A stretch of DNA of 44,290 nucleotides, taken from the NCBI RefSeq assembly GCF_020055635.1, contig NZ_JAIPUT010000036.1, forward strand, positions 1 to 44,290, read 5' to 3'. This document shows, piece after piece, positions 34,013 to 40,780 of the stretch (its first letter is position 1; each line of letters opens with the position of its first letter). The notes below the pieces were generated by a model, which ran no database searches, was not told the DNA's origin, and was given only the letters and a program-made list of their open reading frames with translations. This stretch comes from Marivita sp. (lineage in GTDB: Bacteria > Pseudomonadota > Alphaproteobacteria > Rhodobacterales > Rhodobacteraceae). The position numbers were made by a program, and so were the translations under genes.

Positions 34013-34040
34013 AAAAAAGCCGCCTTGCAGCGGCTTTTTT
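34013..34040. terminator. Bidirectional terminator between gshA and the GGT-like gene
   Basis: AAAAAAGCCGC and GCGGCTTTTTT form an 11-bp stem with a 6-base loop. The arms themselves provide a T-run on each strand. It lies 8 bases past gshA and 22 bases past the end of the convergent gene. Confidence 0.92.
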
Positions 34041-34062
34041 CGATTTCGACCTGTACGAGCGG

Positions 34063-35640
34063 TCAATACCCGATCGCGCAGCCATCCTTGCGGGGGTCTG
34101 ACGCGCCTTCGAGAACGCCGTGGTCGTGGATCAGGATCGCCTGCGCGCCACCGATGGCGACCTCGGGTGTGTCCACCTCGTGTCCCATCGCCGTCAGCTC
34201 GGCACGCACCGCGTCCGAATAGCCGCGCTCCATCATCAGCTTGCCGTTCTCGGCAAAACAACGCGGCGCATCCAGTGCCGCCTGCGGATCGAGCCCGAAA
34301 TCGGTCATGTTGGTCACCGCCCGCGCATGTCCACAGGACTGGTACTGACCGCCCATCACGCCGAACGGCATCGACACCCGACCGGCATCGCGCAGCATCC
34401 CCGGAATGATCGTGTGCATCGGGCGCTTGCCTCCGCCATATTCGTTGGCGTGCCCCTCTTGCAGGGTAAAGCCCGCGCCCCGGTTCTGCATCAGGATGCC
34501 GAATTTTTCCGACGCCAGCCCCGACCCGAAGCTGTGGAACACCGAATAGATCAGCGATACGACCATGCGGTCCTTGTCGACGACGGTGATGTAGATCGTA
34601 TCCTTGTGCACCGCCTCGCTGAGCGCGGCAGGCCCGTCCATCGCGCGTTTCGGATCGATCAGCCCGGCCAGCCGCTGCGCCGTGTCCATCGACAGCATGT
34701 GATCCAGCCGGGTCATGTGATCGGGATCGGCCACGAAACGGTTGCGCGCATCATAGGCAAGCTTGGTCGCCTCGGCCTCGATATGCGCCCGGTCCGCGCC
34801 GAACGGGTCGAGCGAAGCCAGATCGAACTGCGCCAGGATATTGAGCAGCAGGATCGCCGTTGCGCCCTGACCGTTGGGGGCATGTTCCAGAAGCTCGCGC
34901 CCCTTGTAGGTGCCGCTGATCGGGTCGCCCGTGGTGGTCCGGGCATCCGCGAAATCCGCCTCGGCATGGACGCCGCCAAGCGCATTGAGCGTGGCCAGCA
35001 TGTCGTCTGCGACCTCACCGGTATAGAACCCGTTGCGACCCTCTTTCGCCACGCGCTTGAGCACCTCGGCATTGCCGGGAAGCCGGAACAGATCGCCGCG
35101 CTTCGGCGCATTGCCCTGCGGCAGGTAATGCGTGCGGGCGTGACCCTGCAGCAGATGCGCGTTCTGCGCCCAGTCCCACGCCACGCGATCCGCCACCGGA
35201 AGCCCGTTCTCCATGTAACCGATCGCCGGGGCCAGGCTGTCGGCGATGCCAAGGCGGCCCCATTTTTCGGACATCGTGCAGAACGCGTCGATCGCGCCGG
35301 GAATGGTCACCGCTTCGGGGCCATAAAGCGGCACGGTCGCCTCGCCACGGTCACGCAGGTCCTCGGGCCTGGCCGCAGCAGGGGCGCGGCCGGATCCGTT
35401 GACGGCGATCACTTCGTCGCCCCCGGCGGGTGAGATCAGTGCGAAACAATCGCCGCCGATCCCGGTCATCGCCGGTTCTGCCTGTCCCAGGATCACGGCA
35501 CCCGCAATGGCCGCGTCGACGGCATTGCCGCCGCGCTTGAGAATGTCGATGGCCGCCTCGGCCGCCAGCGGATGCGACGTGGCGCACATCCCGTTTGCCG
35601 CCATCACCGCAGAGCGGCCTGGCCGTTGAAAGTCACGCAT
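34063..35640 (-). CDS. Gamma-glutamyltransferase family protein
   Basis: A 525-residue Ntn-hydrolase of the gamma-glutamyltranspeptidase family. These are made as one chain and self-cleave at a threonine; the likely nucleophile is T348 in HKDTIYITVVD, giving subunits of about 37 and 19 kDa. N-terminal signatures GMCATSHPLAAEAAIDILKRGGNAVDAAI and TGIGGDCFAL are clear, and FGSGLASEKFGILMQNRG follows the cleavage site. No signal peptide is present, unlike classical periplasmic GGT, which places it nearer the YwrD-type branch and makes a cytosolic role likely. The substrate may be glutathione or another gamma-glutamyl compound. The ATG at 35640 has GAGGGGA upstream and a good promoter further up. 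Confidence 0.88.
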   Translation of the reverse strand: MRDFQRPGRSAVMAANGMCATSHPLAAEAAIDILKRGGNAVDAAIAGAVILGQAEPAMTGIGGDCFALISPAGGDEVIAVNGSGRAPAAARPEDLRDRGEATVPLYGPEAVTIPGAIDAFCTMSEKWGRLGIADSLAPAIGYMENGLPVADRVAWDWAQNAHLLQGHARTHYLPQGNAPKRGDLFRLPGNAEVLKRVAKEGRNGFYTGEVADDMLATLNALGGVHAEADFADARTTTGDPISGTYKGRELLEHAPNGQGATAILLLNILAQFDLASLDPFGADRAHIEAEATKLAYDARNRFVADPDHMTRLDHMLSMDTAQRLAGLIDPKRAMDGPAALSEAVHKDTIYITVVDKDRMVVSLIYSVFHSFGSGLASEKFGILMQNRGAGFTLQEGHANEYGGGKRPMHTIIPGMLRDAGRVSMPFGVMGGQYQSCGHARAVTNMTDFGLDPQAALDAPRCFAENGKLMMERGYSDAVRAELTAMGHEVDTPEVAIGGAQAILIHDHGVLEGASDPRKDGCAIGY

Positions 35641-35954
35641 GACGTCCCCTCTTTTTTCGGCCCACCATAGGCAGACGGGAAGGGAGGTCAATCAGATGGT
35701 CATGCTGGGGGGAAGTAGTACCTCGACGCCGCACACTGGGTGGGGGCTGTTAATGGCGCGGCGCCGAGGTGAAGCTATTTGCAGCTACCCTTGCCTTATC
35801 CATCCGAACCGCGACGAAATTTCGGAACAATTGCGGTCTTTCTGCGGCTTACCCTCGAAATCGGTCAACAAAGCCGTTTGTTCACAACCATTTAATCCAA
35901 ATTCTAGACAATCGCGCCGGCAAGTCGCCAATGCTCGGGATCACCACACGAGGG
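35641..35954. other. 314-base intergenic region upstream of the GGT-like gene
   Basis: No credible gene is visible; frames on both strands lack family similarity. The part next to 35640 holds a probable promoter (35664-35691). The remainder includes an AT-richer stretch (about 35810-35930) that separates the gene from the anti-sigma kinase gene upstream. I see no terminator for the latter. Confidence 0.5.
35664..35691 (-). promoter_or_regulatory. Probable housekeeping-sigma promoter of the GGT-like gene
   Basis: On the minus strand TTGACC (35691-35686), a 16-base spacer and TATGGT (35669-35664) match the -35 and -10 of sigma-70 promoters with one mismatch in the -35 (TTGACA) and two in the -10 (TATAAT). 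The start codon lies 24 bases downstream. Confidence 0.5.
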
Positions 35955-36404
35955 TCACATATCGAGTCGCAGGATCAGATCGTTCCGGCAGACCTGGCGG
36001 CCATAAGCCAGATCGGCCACCAGCGATCTTATCAGGAACCATCCATACCCACCTTCGGCCAGCTCCAGCGGGTCCGGGGCCGAGCAACCGGCCAGGGTTG
36101 CCGGCGGCACGGGCAAGCCCCAATCGGTGATCCGTATCCGCAGATGCGCCGCCTGCGTGTCGACCCGCACGGCCACCGCACCAAGTGCCACAGCCGGGTA
36201 GGCGTGTTCGGCCACGTTGTTCAGCGCTTCGGCAAGAACGATCTGGACCGTGTCGCACATCTGGCCGTACCCGGAGCGCCGCAACGCCCCGAGCACCCGC
36301 GACAGGATCACGGGGGTTGTCCTGTCCATCGCCGGCAGGCAGAGTTCGGCGATCGGAGCGGGATCAGCCCTGCCCGGTGTCACTAACCTGATCCGCCGTG
36401 TCAT
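35955..36404 (-). CDS. Anti-sigma factor serine kinase, RsbW/RbaW-like
   Basis: A 149-residue protein of the HATPase_c_2 family. The N box is AEALNNVAEHAY (E59, N63, H67), the G1 box ITDWGLPVP (D94, G96) and the G2 box EGGYGWFLIRSL (117-128), so ATP binding is expected. In partner-switching systems such proteins hold a sigma factor and phosphorylate the anti-anti-sigma partner, whose gene lies directly upstream and overlaps this one by 41 bases. In Rhodobacter capsulatus the RbaV/RbaW pair of this kind affects gene transfer agent production and stationary-phase survival; equivalence here is inference. The ATG at 36404 lacks a clear ribosome site; a later GTG near 36383 is possible. Confidence 0.85.
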   Translation of the reverse strand: MTRRIRLVTPGRADPAPIAELCLPAMDRTTPVILSRVLGALRRSGYGQMCDTVQIVLAEALNNVAEHAYPAVALGAVAVRVDTQAAHLRIRITDWGLPVPPATLAGCSAPDPLELAEGGYGWFLIRSLVADLAYGRQVCRNDLILRLDM

Positions 36405-36702
36405 GGATCGTGAAGATCGTATCCATCCGAGTCAGACGGAACACCTTTGCGACCACCGGCTGAAGCGCCGCCAGTTCCAGGACCTGCCCCGGACGAAGCT
36501 GCTTCATCGAGGCGACCACCGCGCCCAGACCGCTTGAATCGATGAAATCGACCTGCTGCAAATCCAGCATGAACCGCCCCTCTGCCGCTGCCGTGAGGCT
36601 GCGCATTTCCTCCTTGAACTGAAGCGCCGTCGACGCGTCTATGCGGGATGCGTTCACGCGGATCACGGTCGCTGTCGGGGTGGGGGTGACGATAAGTTCC
36701 AT
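36364..36702 (-). CDS. STAS-domain anti-anti-sigma factor, RsbV/RbaV-like
   Basis: A 112-residue single STAS domain. The phosphorylation site is S56 or S57 in VDFIDSSGLGAVVASMKQL, exactly the RsbV/SpoIIAA context. Unphosphorylated protein would bind the kinase encoded next and free its sigma factor. AGAGG lies upstream of the ATG at 36702. Its 3' end overlaps the kinase gene by 41 bases. Neither a sigma factor gene nor a PP2C-type phosphatase gene is adjacent, so the other parts of the switch must lie elsewhere. It is divergent from the thiolase gene (93 bases). Confidence 0.9.
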   Translation of the reverse strand: MELIVTPTPTATVIRVNASRIDASTALQFKEEMRSLTAAAEGRFMLDLQQVDFIDSSGLGAVVASMKQLRPGQVLELAALQPVVAKVFRLTRMDTIFTIHDTADQVSDTGQG

Positions 36703-36795
36703 GGTGCCTCTGCAATTTGTTCCACAGCACAGGCTAGACGCCAATCCTTACCATCCGGTATGCAGGGCCCAACGCTTCAGAGACGAGGATGGGAT

Positions 36796-37959
36796 ATGCC
36801 AGAGGTCGTGATCACAGGTGCAGCACGCACCGCCATGGGGGGCTTTCAGGGCGTCTTTGCCGATGTCACCGCAGCAGAGCTTGCCGGCAGCGCGATCCGC
36901 GCCGCGCTGGGTCAGTCGGGTGCGCCTTCGGTGGACGAACTCCTGATGGGCTGCGTCCTGCCGGCCGGCCAGGGCCAGGCCCCGGCGCGTCAGGCGGGGT
37001 TTGCCGCCGGTCTGGGCGAAGAGGTGCCCGCGACAACGCTCAACAAGATGTGCGGATCGGGCATGAAAGCCGCGATGATGGCCTTCGACGCCATCGCGCT
37101 CGGGCGTGCCACCACCATTGTCGCGGGCGGCATGGAATCGATGACCAACGCGCCTTACCTGCTGCCCAAGATGCGCAGCGGAGCGCGGATCGGGCACGGC
37201 CAGGTGATCGACCACATGTTTCTCGACGGGTTGGAAGACGCCTACGACAAGGGCCGCCTGATGGGCACCTTTGCCGAGGATTGCGCCGAGGCGTTCCAGT
37301 TCACCCGAGAGGCTCAGGACGACTACGCGCTGCGGTCGCTGTCCAACGCCCTGGAGGCGCAGAAATCCGGTGCGTTCGAGCACGAGATCAGCCCGGTGAC
37401 CCTCTCGACCCGCAAGGGCGACGTCACCGTGACCGTGGACGAGCAACCCGGCAATGCCCGCCCCGACAAGATCCCGACGCTGAAACCCGCCTTCCGCAAG
37501 GACGGCACCGTGACCCCGGCCAACAGCTCGTCGATCTCGGATGGCGCAGCGGCCCTTGTCCTGACGACCGCGGACGCCGCCGGGCCAAACGCCCGCGCGC
37601 GCATTGTCGGCCATGCAAGCCACGCACAGGCCCCCGGATTGTTCACCACCGCACCGGTTCCGGCAGCGCAAAAGCTGCTCGACCAGATCGGCTGGAGCAC
37701 GGACGAGGTGGACCTGTGGGAAGTCAACGAGGCCTTCGCGGTGGTGCCGATGGCCTTCATGCAGCAGATGGGCCTGTCGCGCGACATCGTGAACGTCAAT
37801 GGCGGCGCCTGCGCGCTGGGACATCCCATCGGCGCGTCCGGCGCGCGGATCATGGTGACGCTGCTCAACGCGCTGGAAAAACGCGGGCTGAAGCGCGGGG
37901 TTGCAGCGATCTGCATCGGCGGCGGCGAAGGCACGGCCATCGCGATCGAACGTCTCTGA
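36796..37959 (+). CDS. Acetyl-CoA acetyltransferase (thiolase)
   Basis: A 387-residue type II thiolase that condenses or cleaves acyl-CoA. Catalytic residues are visible: C86 (NKMCGSGM), N311 (NEAF), H343 (GGACALGHPIGASG) and C373 (AICIGGGEG). The sequence resembles biosynthetic-type acetoacetyl-CoA thiolases (the CALGHPIGASG form), so a role in acetoacetyl-CoA formation or breakdown is more likely than long-chain beta-oxidation, but the sequence does not settle it. The ATG at 36796 follows GAGGATG; an upstream ATG at 36760 adds 12 residues without similarity. It is followed by a structured repeat and the fRMsr gene. Confidence 0.93.
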   Translation: MPEVVITGAARTAMGGFQGVFADVTAAELAGSAIRAALGQSGAPSVDELLMGCVLPAGQGQAPARQAGFAAGLGEEVPATTLNKMCGSGMKAAMMAFDAIALGRATTIVAGGMESMTNAPYLLPKMRSGARIGHGQVIDHMFLDGLEDAYDKGRLMGTFAEDCAEAFQFTREAQDDYALRSLSNALEAQKSGAFEHEISPVTLSTRKGDVTVTVDEQPGNARPDKIPTLKPAFRKDGTVTPANSSSISDGAAALVLTTADAAGPNARARIVGHASHAQAPGLFTTAPVPAAQKLLDQIGWSTDEVDLWEVNEAFAVVPMAFMQQMGLSRDIVNVNGGACALGHPIGASGARIMVTLLNALEKRGLKRGVAAICIGGGEGTAIAIERL

Positions 37960-37981
37960 CACTTCTCTGGTTCAGAAATAT

Positions 37982-38030
37982 CCCGGGGGTGAGGCCGAAG
38001 GCCGAGGGGGGCAGAGCCCCCTGCCCCGGG
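37982..38030. repeat. REP-like structured intergenic element
   Basis: Outer arms CCCGGGG (37982-37988) and CCCCGGG (38024-38030) enclose two hairpins: GGCC-GAA-GGCC (37993-38003) and GGGGGC-AGA-GCCCCC (38007-38021). The result is a three-way-junction shape. From memory, GGGGGCAGAGCCCCC-type elements recur between genes of Rhodobacteraceae. It lies between the thiolase stop and the fRMsr start. Confidence 0.65.
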
Positions 38031-38047
38031 TTGCCAAAGGCACAAAC

Positions 38048-38506
38048 ATGACGATTGACTACCCGACGCTCGCCAAGACAATCCAAGCCCTGACGCAAGG
38101 TGAAACCGACACGGTGAGCCTGATGGCCACCGTGGTCTGCGAGGTCCACCATGCGGATGACCGGTTCGACTGGACCGGATTCTACCGTGTCACCGGTCCG
38201 CAGATGCTCAAGGTCGGACCGTATCAGGGCGGGCATGGCTGTCTGGCCATCCCGTTCTCCCGCGGGGTCTGCGGCGCTGCAGCGCGCAGCGGAGCGGCGC
38301 AGCTTGTTCCCGACGTGCATGCCTTTCCGGGCCACATCGCCTGCGCATCCAGCACGAGATCCGAACTGGTCCTGCCGGTCTGGAACGGCAAGGGGCGCTT
38401 GCTGGGCGTGTTCGACATCGACAGCGATCAGCCCGACGCGTTCACGCAAACCGATTCAGAGGCGCTGGCCGCGATCCTGAAGGACAGCTTTGCGCAGGTG
38501 ATCTGA
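38048..38506 (+). CDS. Free methionine-(R)-sulfoxide reductase (GAF domain)
   Basis: A cytoplasmic GAF-fold enzyme of 152 residues that reduces free methionine-R-sulfoxide. The three functional cysteines of the family are present: C65 (GCLAIPF), C75 (GVCG) and C99 (GHIACAS), in the same spacing as E. coli MsrC (YebR) and the yeast enzyme, along with DWTGFY (41-46), DVHAFPGHIACAS and the SELVLPVW and GVFDIDSD strands. This is good evidence of activity as opposed to a signalling GAF domain. The ATG at 38048 is the only start near the usual N-terminus. The function, repair of oxidised methionine, fits the oxidant theme of the window but no shared regulation is visible. Confidence 0.93.
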   Translation: MTIDYPTLAKTIQALTQGETDTVSLMATVVCEVHHADDRFDWTGFYRVTGPQMLKVGPYQGGHGCLAIPFSRGVCGAAARSGAAQLVPDVHAFPGHIACASSTRSELVLPVWNGKGRLLGVFDIDSDQPDAFTQTDSEALAAILKDSFAQVI

Positions 38507-38541
38507 CGTGCCGCCGCGCCACCGTTCGCAAAGCCGCCTGA

Positions 38542-38559
38542 ACCGGAGGCAGGCCGGTT
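38542..38559 (-). other. Short inverted repeat downstream of the 24-residue peptide gene
   Basis: AACCGG and CCGGTT form 6-base arms around a 6- to 7-base loop directly after the stop of the small gene. There is no T-run, so termination is uncertain. Confidence 0.35.
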
Positions 38560-38634
38560 CTACGCCAGCCCGATGAAGGACAGAATTGCGATGACGATCA
38601 CGACGAGGCCAACGATGTAGATGATGCGGTTCAT
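38560..38634 (-). CDS. 24-residue single-helix membrane peptide
   Basis: A very short gene reading MNRIIYIVGLVV at the start and ending SFIGLA then TAG. Residues 4-23 form one hydrophobic helix preceded by a single arginine, as in small membrane-protein regulators. AGGA lies 7 bases before the ATG, and all codons are ones common in this genome. I recall similar annotated peptides in Rhodobacteraceae, which supports it as real, but the function is unknown. It is convergent with the fRMsr gene. Confidence 0.68.
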   Translation of the reverse strand: MNRIIYIVGLVVIVIAILSFIGLA

Positions 38635-38843
38635 GGACTATCCTGTTTGCTGGTGCTTTGGCTCTCAACCGCCTGAACGCCAATTTGTTTCATGGATCGT
38701 GCAAGTGACGCCGCAGAGATGCCTGGCAATCTGTCTCGAACCGGGCCGGAAAGTACGTCCGGCCAGCGCCGTTTGTCCCGACCGCCGTTGTCTCGCTTGA
38801 TCCCTGTCTTGCCGACGGAGGGTCCGAAAGCGGGAATTGTGGC

Positions 38844-38904
38844 GTGAAATTTCCTTTTGAATTTTCACGTTCCCGTGCAATGAAATTCATAACCGAATTT
38901 TCAC
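38844..38904. promoter_or_regulatory. Cluster of GTGAAAWTT-like sites upstream of the XRE-cupin gene
   Basis: Four related elements fall within 61 AT-rich bases: GTGAAATTT (38844-38852), AATTTTCAC (38860-38868, the reverse form), the palindrome ATGAAATTCAT (38880-38890) and AATTTTCAC (38896-38904). The first two form an inverted pair. They end 9 bases before the GTG start of the regulator gene, the position of an autoregulatory operator. The remaining bases 38635-38843 show no gene. Confidence 0.65.
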
Positions 38905-38913
38905 AGGCGACCC

Positions 38914-39486
38914 GTGCAGCACGATCCGGTCCTCCACAGCAAGACCCTCGGCGCCGATCTGCGGGCGCTGCGCAAGGCGCGTGGACTGACGCTTCAGGAC
39001 ATCGCGGACAGGCTGGGGCGGTCGGTCGGTTGGGTCAGCCAGATCGAGCGCGACCTGTCCGAACCGTCGATCACCGATCTGCGGCACATCGCCAAGCTGT
39101 TCGATGTGCCGGTCTCGCTGCTTTTCGGCACACCACAGGCCGCGGCAGACGAGTCGGGATACGTCGTGCGCGCCGGGGCGCGACGGCCGATCGGGAGCGG
39201 CGACTCGGGGCTTGTCGAGGAACTGCTCTCACCCGACCTGTCCGATGATTTCGAAGTCGTGCACTCCACCTTCCAGCCGCACAGCCGCATCGGCGAGGTC
39301 GTCACCCGCCCGACTCAGGAAGTCGGCTACCTTGTGTCGGGCAGGCTCGACCTGATCATCAGCGCACGCAGATTCACGCTGACCCCTGGCGACAGCTTCC
39401 GCATACGGGCCGAGCCGTTCGAGTGGATCAACCCTTATGATGACCCCGCCGTGGCGATCTGGGTCATCGCGCCGCCGGTCTACTGA
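38914..39486 (+). CDS. XRE family regulator with C-terminal cupin domain
   Basis: A 190-residue transcriptional regulator. The helix-turn-helix is at 13-67 (LRALRKARGLTLQDIADRLGRSVGWVSQIERDLSEPSITDLRHIA), and a cupin effector-binding domain covers about 105-188 (VVTRPTQEVGYLVSGRLDLIISARRFTLTPGDSFRIRA). Such MerR-like PuuR/XRE-cupin proteins often control amine or betaine metabolism next to their targets. The start is GTG at 38914 with AGGCGA upstream. The stop overlaps the next ATG (TGATG). The repeat cluster at 38844-38904 probably forms its binding site and the whole five-gene operon its target. Confidence 0.92.
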   Translation: MQHDPVLHSKTLGADLRALRKARGLTLQDIADRLGRSVGWVSQIERDLSEPSITDLRHIAKLFDVPVSLLFGTPQAAADESGYVVRAGARRPIGSGDSGLVEELLSPDLSDDFEVVHSTFQPHSRIGEVVTRPTQEVGYLVSGRLDLIISARRFTLTPGDSFRIRAEPFEWINPYDDPAVAIWVIAPPVY

Positions 39487-40109
39487 TGACGTTCGAGGGT
39501 TGGAGCATCTTCGCGCTGTTCTGGGTGGTGTTCGTCACCTCTCCCGGTCCGAACGCGGTCAATTGTATCCAGAACGGCATGACCTTCGGTTTTGCGCGAT
39601 CCCTTTGGGGCGTGCTGGCGATTCTGACACAGGCCGTGCTGTTCCTGTGCCTGTCGGCGGCCGGCATCACCGCGCTGATCGCGGCATCGCCCACCGCCTT
39701 CCTGGTCGCCCGGATCCTGGGCGCAGGCGTGCTGATCTGGCTTGGCGTGCGAAGCTGGCGCAATGCGGCCAAGCCGCTGGCCACGCCGGATGTGCATGCC
39801 GGCACGATCTATGGCCGCGCCTTTCTGATCGCCACGATCAACCCGAAATCCGTCGCGGGCTACCTGGCCGCCTTCAGCCAGTTCGTGCAGCCCGACACAC
39901 CGATCGGCCAGCAGATGTGGGTCATCGTACCCACAGCGCTGACCATCACCGCCGCGAGCTACATGACATACACCGCGCTTGGGGCCGGGCTCGGACGCAG
40001 CGCGTTCGGAACCATCGGGCACCGCCTGACCCGCCGCCTCCTCGCCATCTGCTTTGTCCTTTACGGCGTCGCGCTTGGCGCTGCCTCGCTGCCGGAGCCG
40101 CGAAGATGA
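39486..40109 (+). CDS. LysE/RhtB family amino-acid exporter (first copy)
   Basis: A 207-residue inner-membrane exporter of about six helices. The family signature VVFVTSPGPNAVNCIQNGMTFGF lies at 14-36, and the second half has AFLIATINPKSVAGYLAAFSQF (about 112-133). LysE/RhtB proteins export amino acids or homoserine lactones. Here the gene follows the XRE-cupin regulator with a 1-base overlap and precedes a paralogue of the same length, so the two may handle related substrates or form a heteromer. The export of glycine, sarcosine or a methylated amine intermediate is inference from the neighbouring dehydrogenase. Confidence 0.9.
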   Translation: MTFEGWSIFALFWVVFVTSPGPNAVNCIQNGMTFGFARSLWGVLAILTQAVLFLCLSAAGITALIAASPTAFLVARILGAGVLIWLGVRSWRNAAKPLATPDVHAGTIYGRAFLIATINPKSVAGYLAAFSQFVQPDTPIGQQMWVIVPTALTITAASYMTYTALGAGLGRSAFGTIGHRLTRRLLAICFVLYGVALGAASLPEPRR

Positions 40110-40146
40110 GCTTTCCCTTCCACGACCTGAAACGCGAGGATCGACC

Positions 40147-40770
40147 ATGATCGAGCTTGCCCTGTCGATCCCGCTCTGGACCTACATCACTTTCATGGGG
40201 GCAGCCTTGGTGCTTTATCTGACGCCAGGGGCCGACATGATGTTCACGCTGGCCAGCGGCATGCGCGGTGGCGCGCGGTCCGGCATGGCGGCGGCGGCAG
40301 GGATCGGGCTGGGCGTCATGGGCCATGTGGTGATCGCGGCGGCGGGTCTTGCCGTGTTGCTGCTCACCTACCCCATCGCCTATGACGCCCTGCGCTACGC
40401 GGGTGCGGCCTATCTGCTCTGGCTCGCCTGGCACAGCTGGACCGACACAACCGATCCCGCAACGCGCCAGGGACGCGATGACACATGGCGCGCGTTTCGG
40501 CGCGGTTTCCTGACCAATATCCTGAACCCCAAGGTGGGCCTCTTCGTGCTGGCCTTCCTGCCGCAATTCGCCAATCCCGCCATCGGCCCGGTCTGGCAGC
40601 AGATCCTGATCCTCGGCACGCTGCTCGCTGTCGGGGAACTGGCGGTCTACTGCGTGCTGGGCGGCTTTGCCGGCCTTGCCGCTGCCCGCATCAAGCGCGC
40701 GTCCGGCTGGTTGGGCAAACTGTCTGCAATCGTCTTTGGCGGGCTCGCGCTGCGCCTTGCCTGGAACTGA
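40147..40770 (+). CDS. LysE/RhtB family amino-acid exporter (second copy)
   Basis: A second 207-residue LysE-type protein, clearly diverged from the first. The signature reads LVLYLTPGADMMFTLASGMRGG (21-42) with TPGAD in place of SPGPN. The second half has RRGFLTNILNPKVGLFVLAFLPQF (about 120-143), the form typical of RhtB members. About six helices. It starts 37 bases after the first exporter and ends 10 bases before the dehydrogenase, whose GGAG ribosome site begins directly after the stop (TGAGGAG). Two exporters in one small operon suggest toxic or excess product handling. Confidence 0.9.
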   Translation: MIELALSIPLWTYITFMGAALVLYLTPGADMMFTLASGMRGGARSGMAAAAGIGLGVMGHVVIAAAGLAVLLLTYPIAYDALRYAGAAYLLWLAWHSWTDTTDPATRQGRDDTWRAFRRGFLTNILNPKVGLFVLAFLPQFANPAIGPVWQQILILGTLLAVGELAVYCVLGGFAGLAAARIKRASGWLGKLSAIVFGGLALRLAWN

Positions 40771-40780
40771 GGAGACTGCC

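Noticed and set aside
35639-36386. Plus-strand frames across the 35.6-36.4 kb gap
   Set aside because: They run antisense into the anti-sigma kinase gene and show no protein family features.
38507-38913. Short minus-strand frames other than the 24-residue peptide
   Set aside because: No ribosome sites, and the translations are basic and of low similarity; the region is better explained by the promoter and operator of the XRE-cupin gene.
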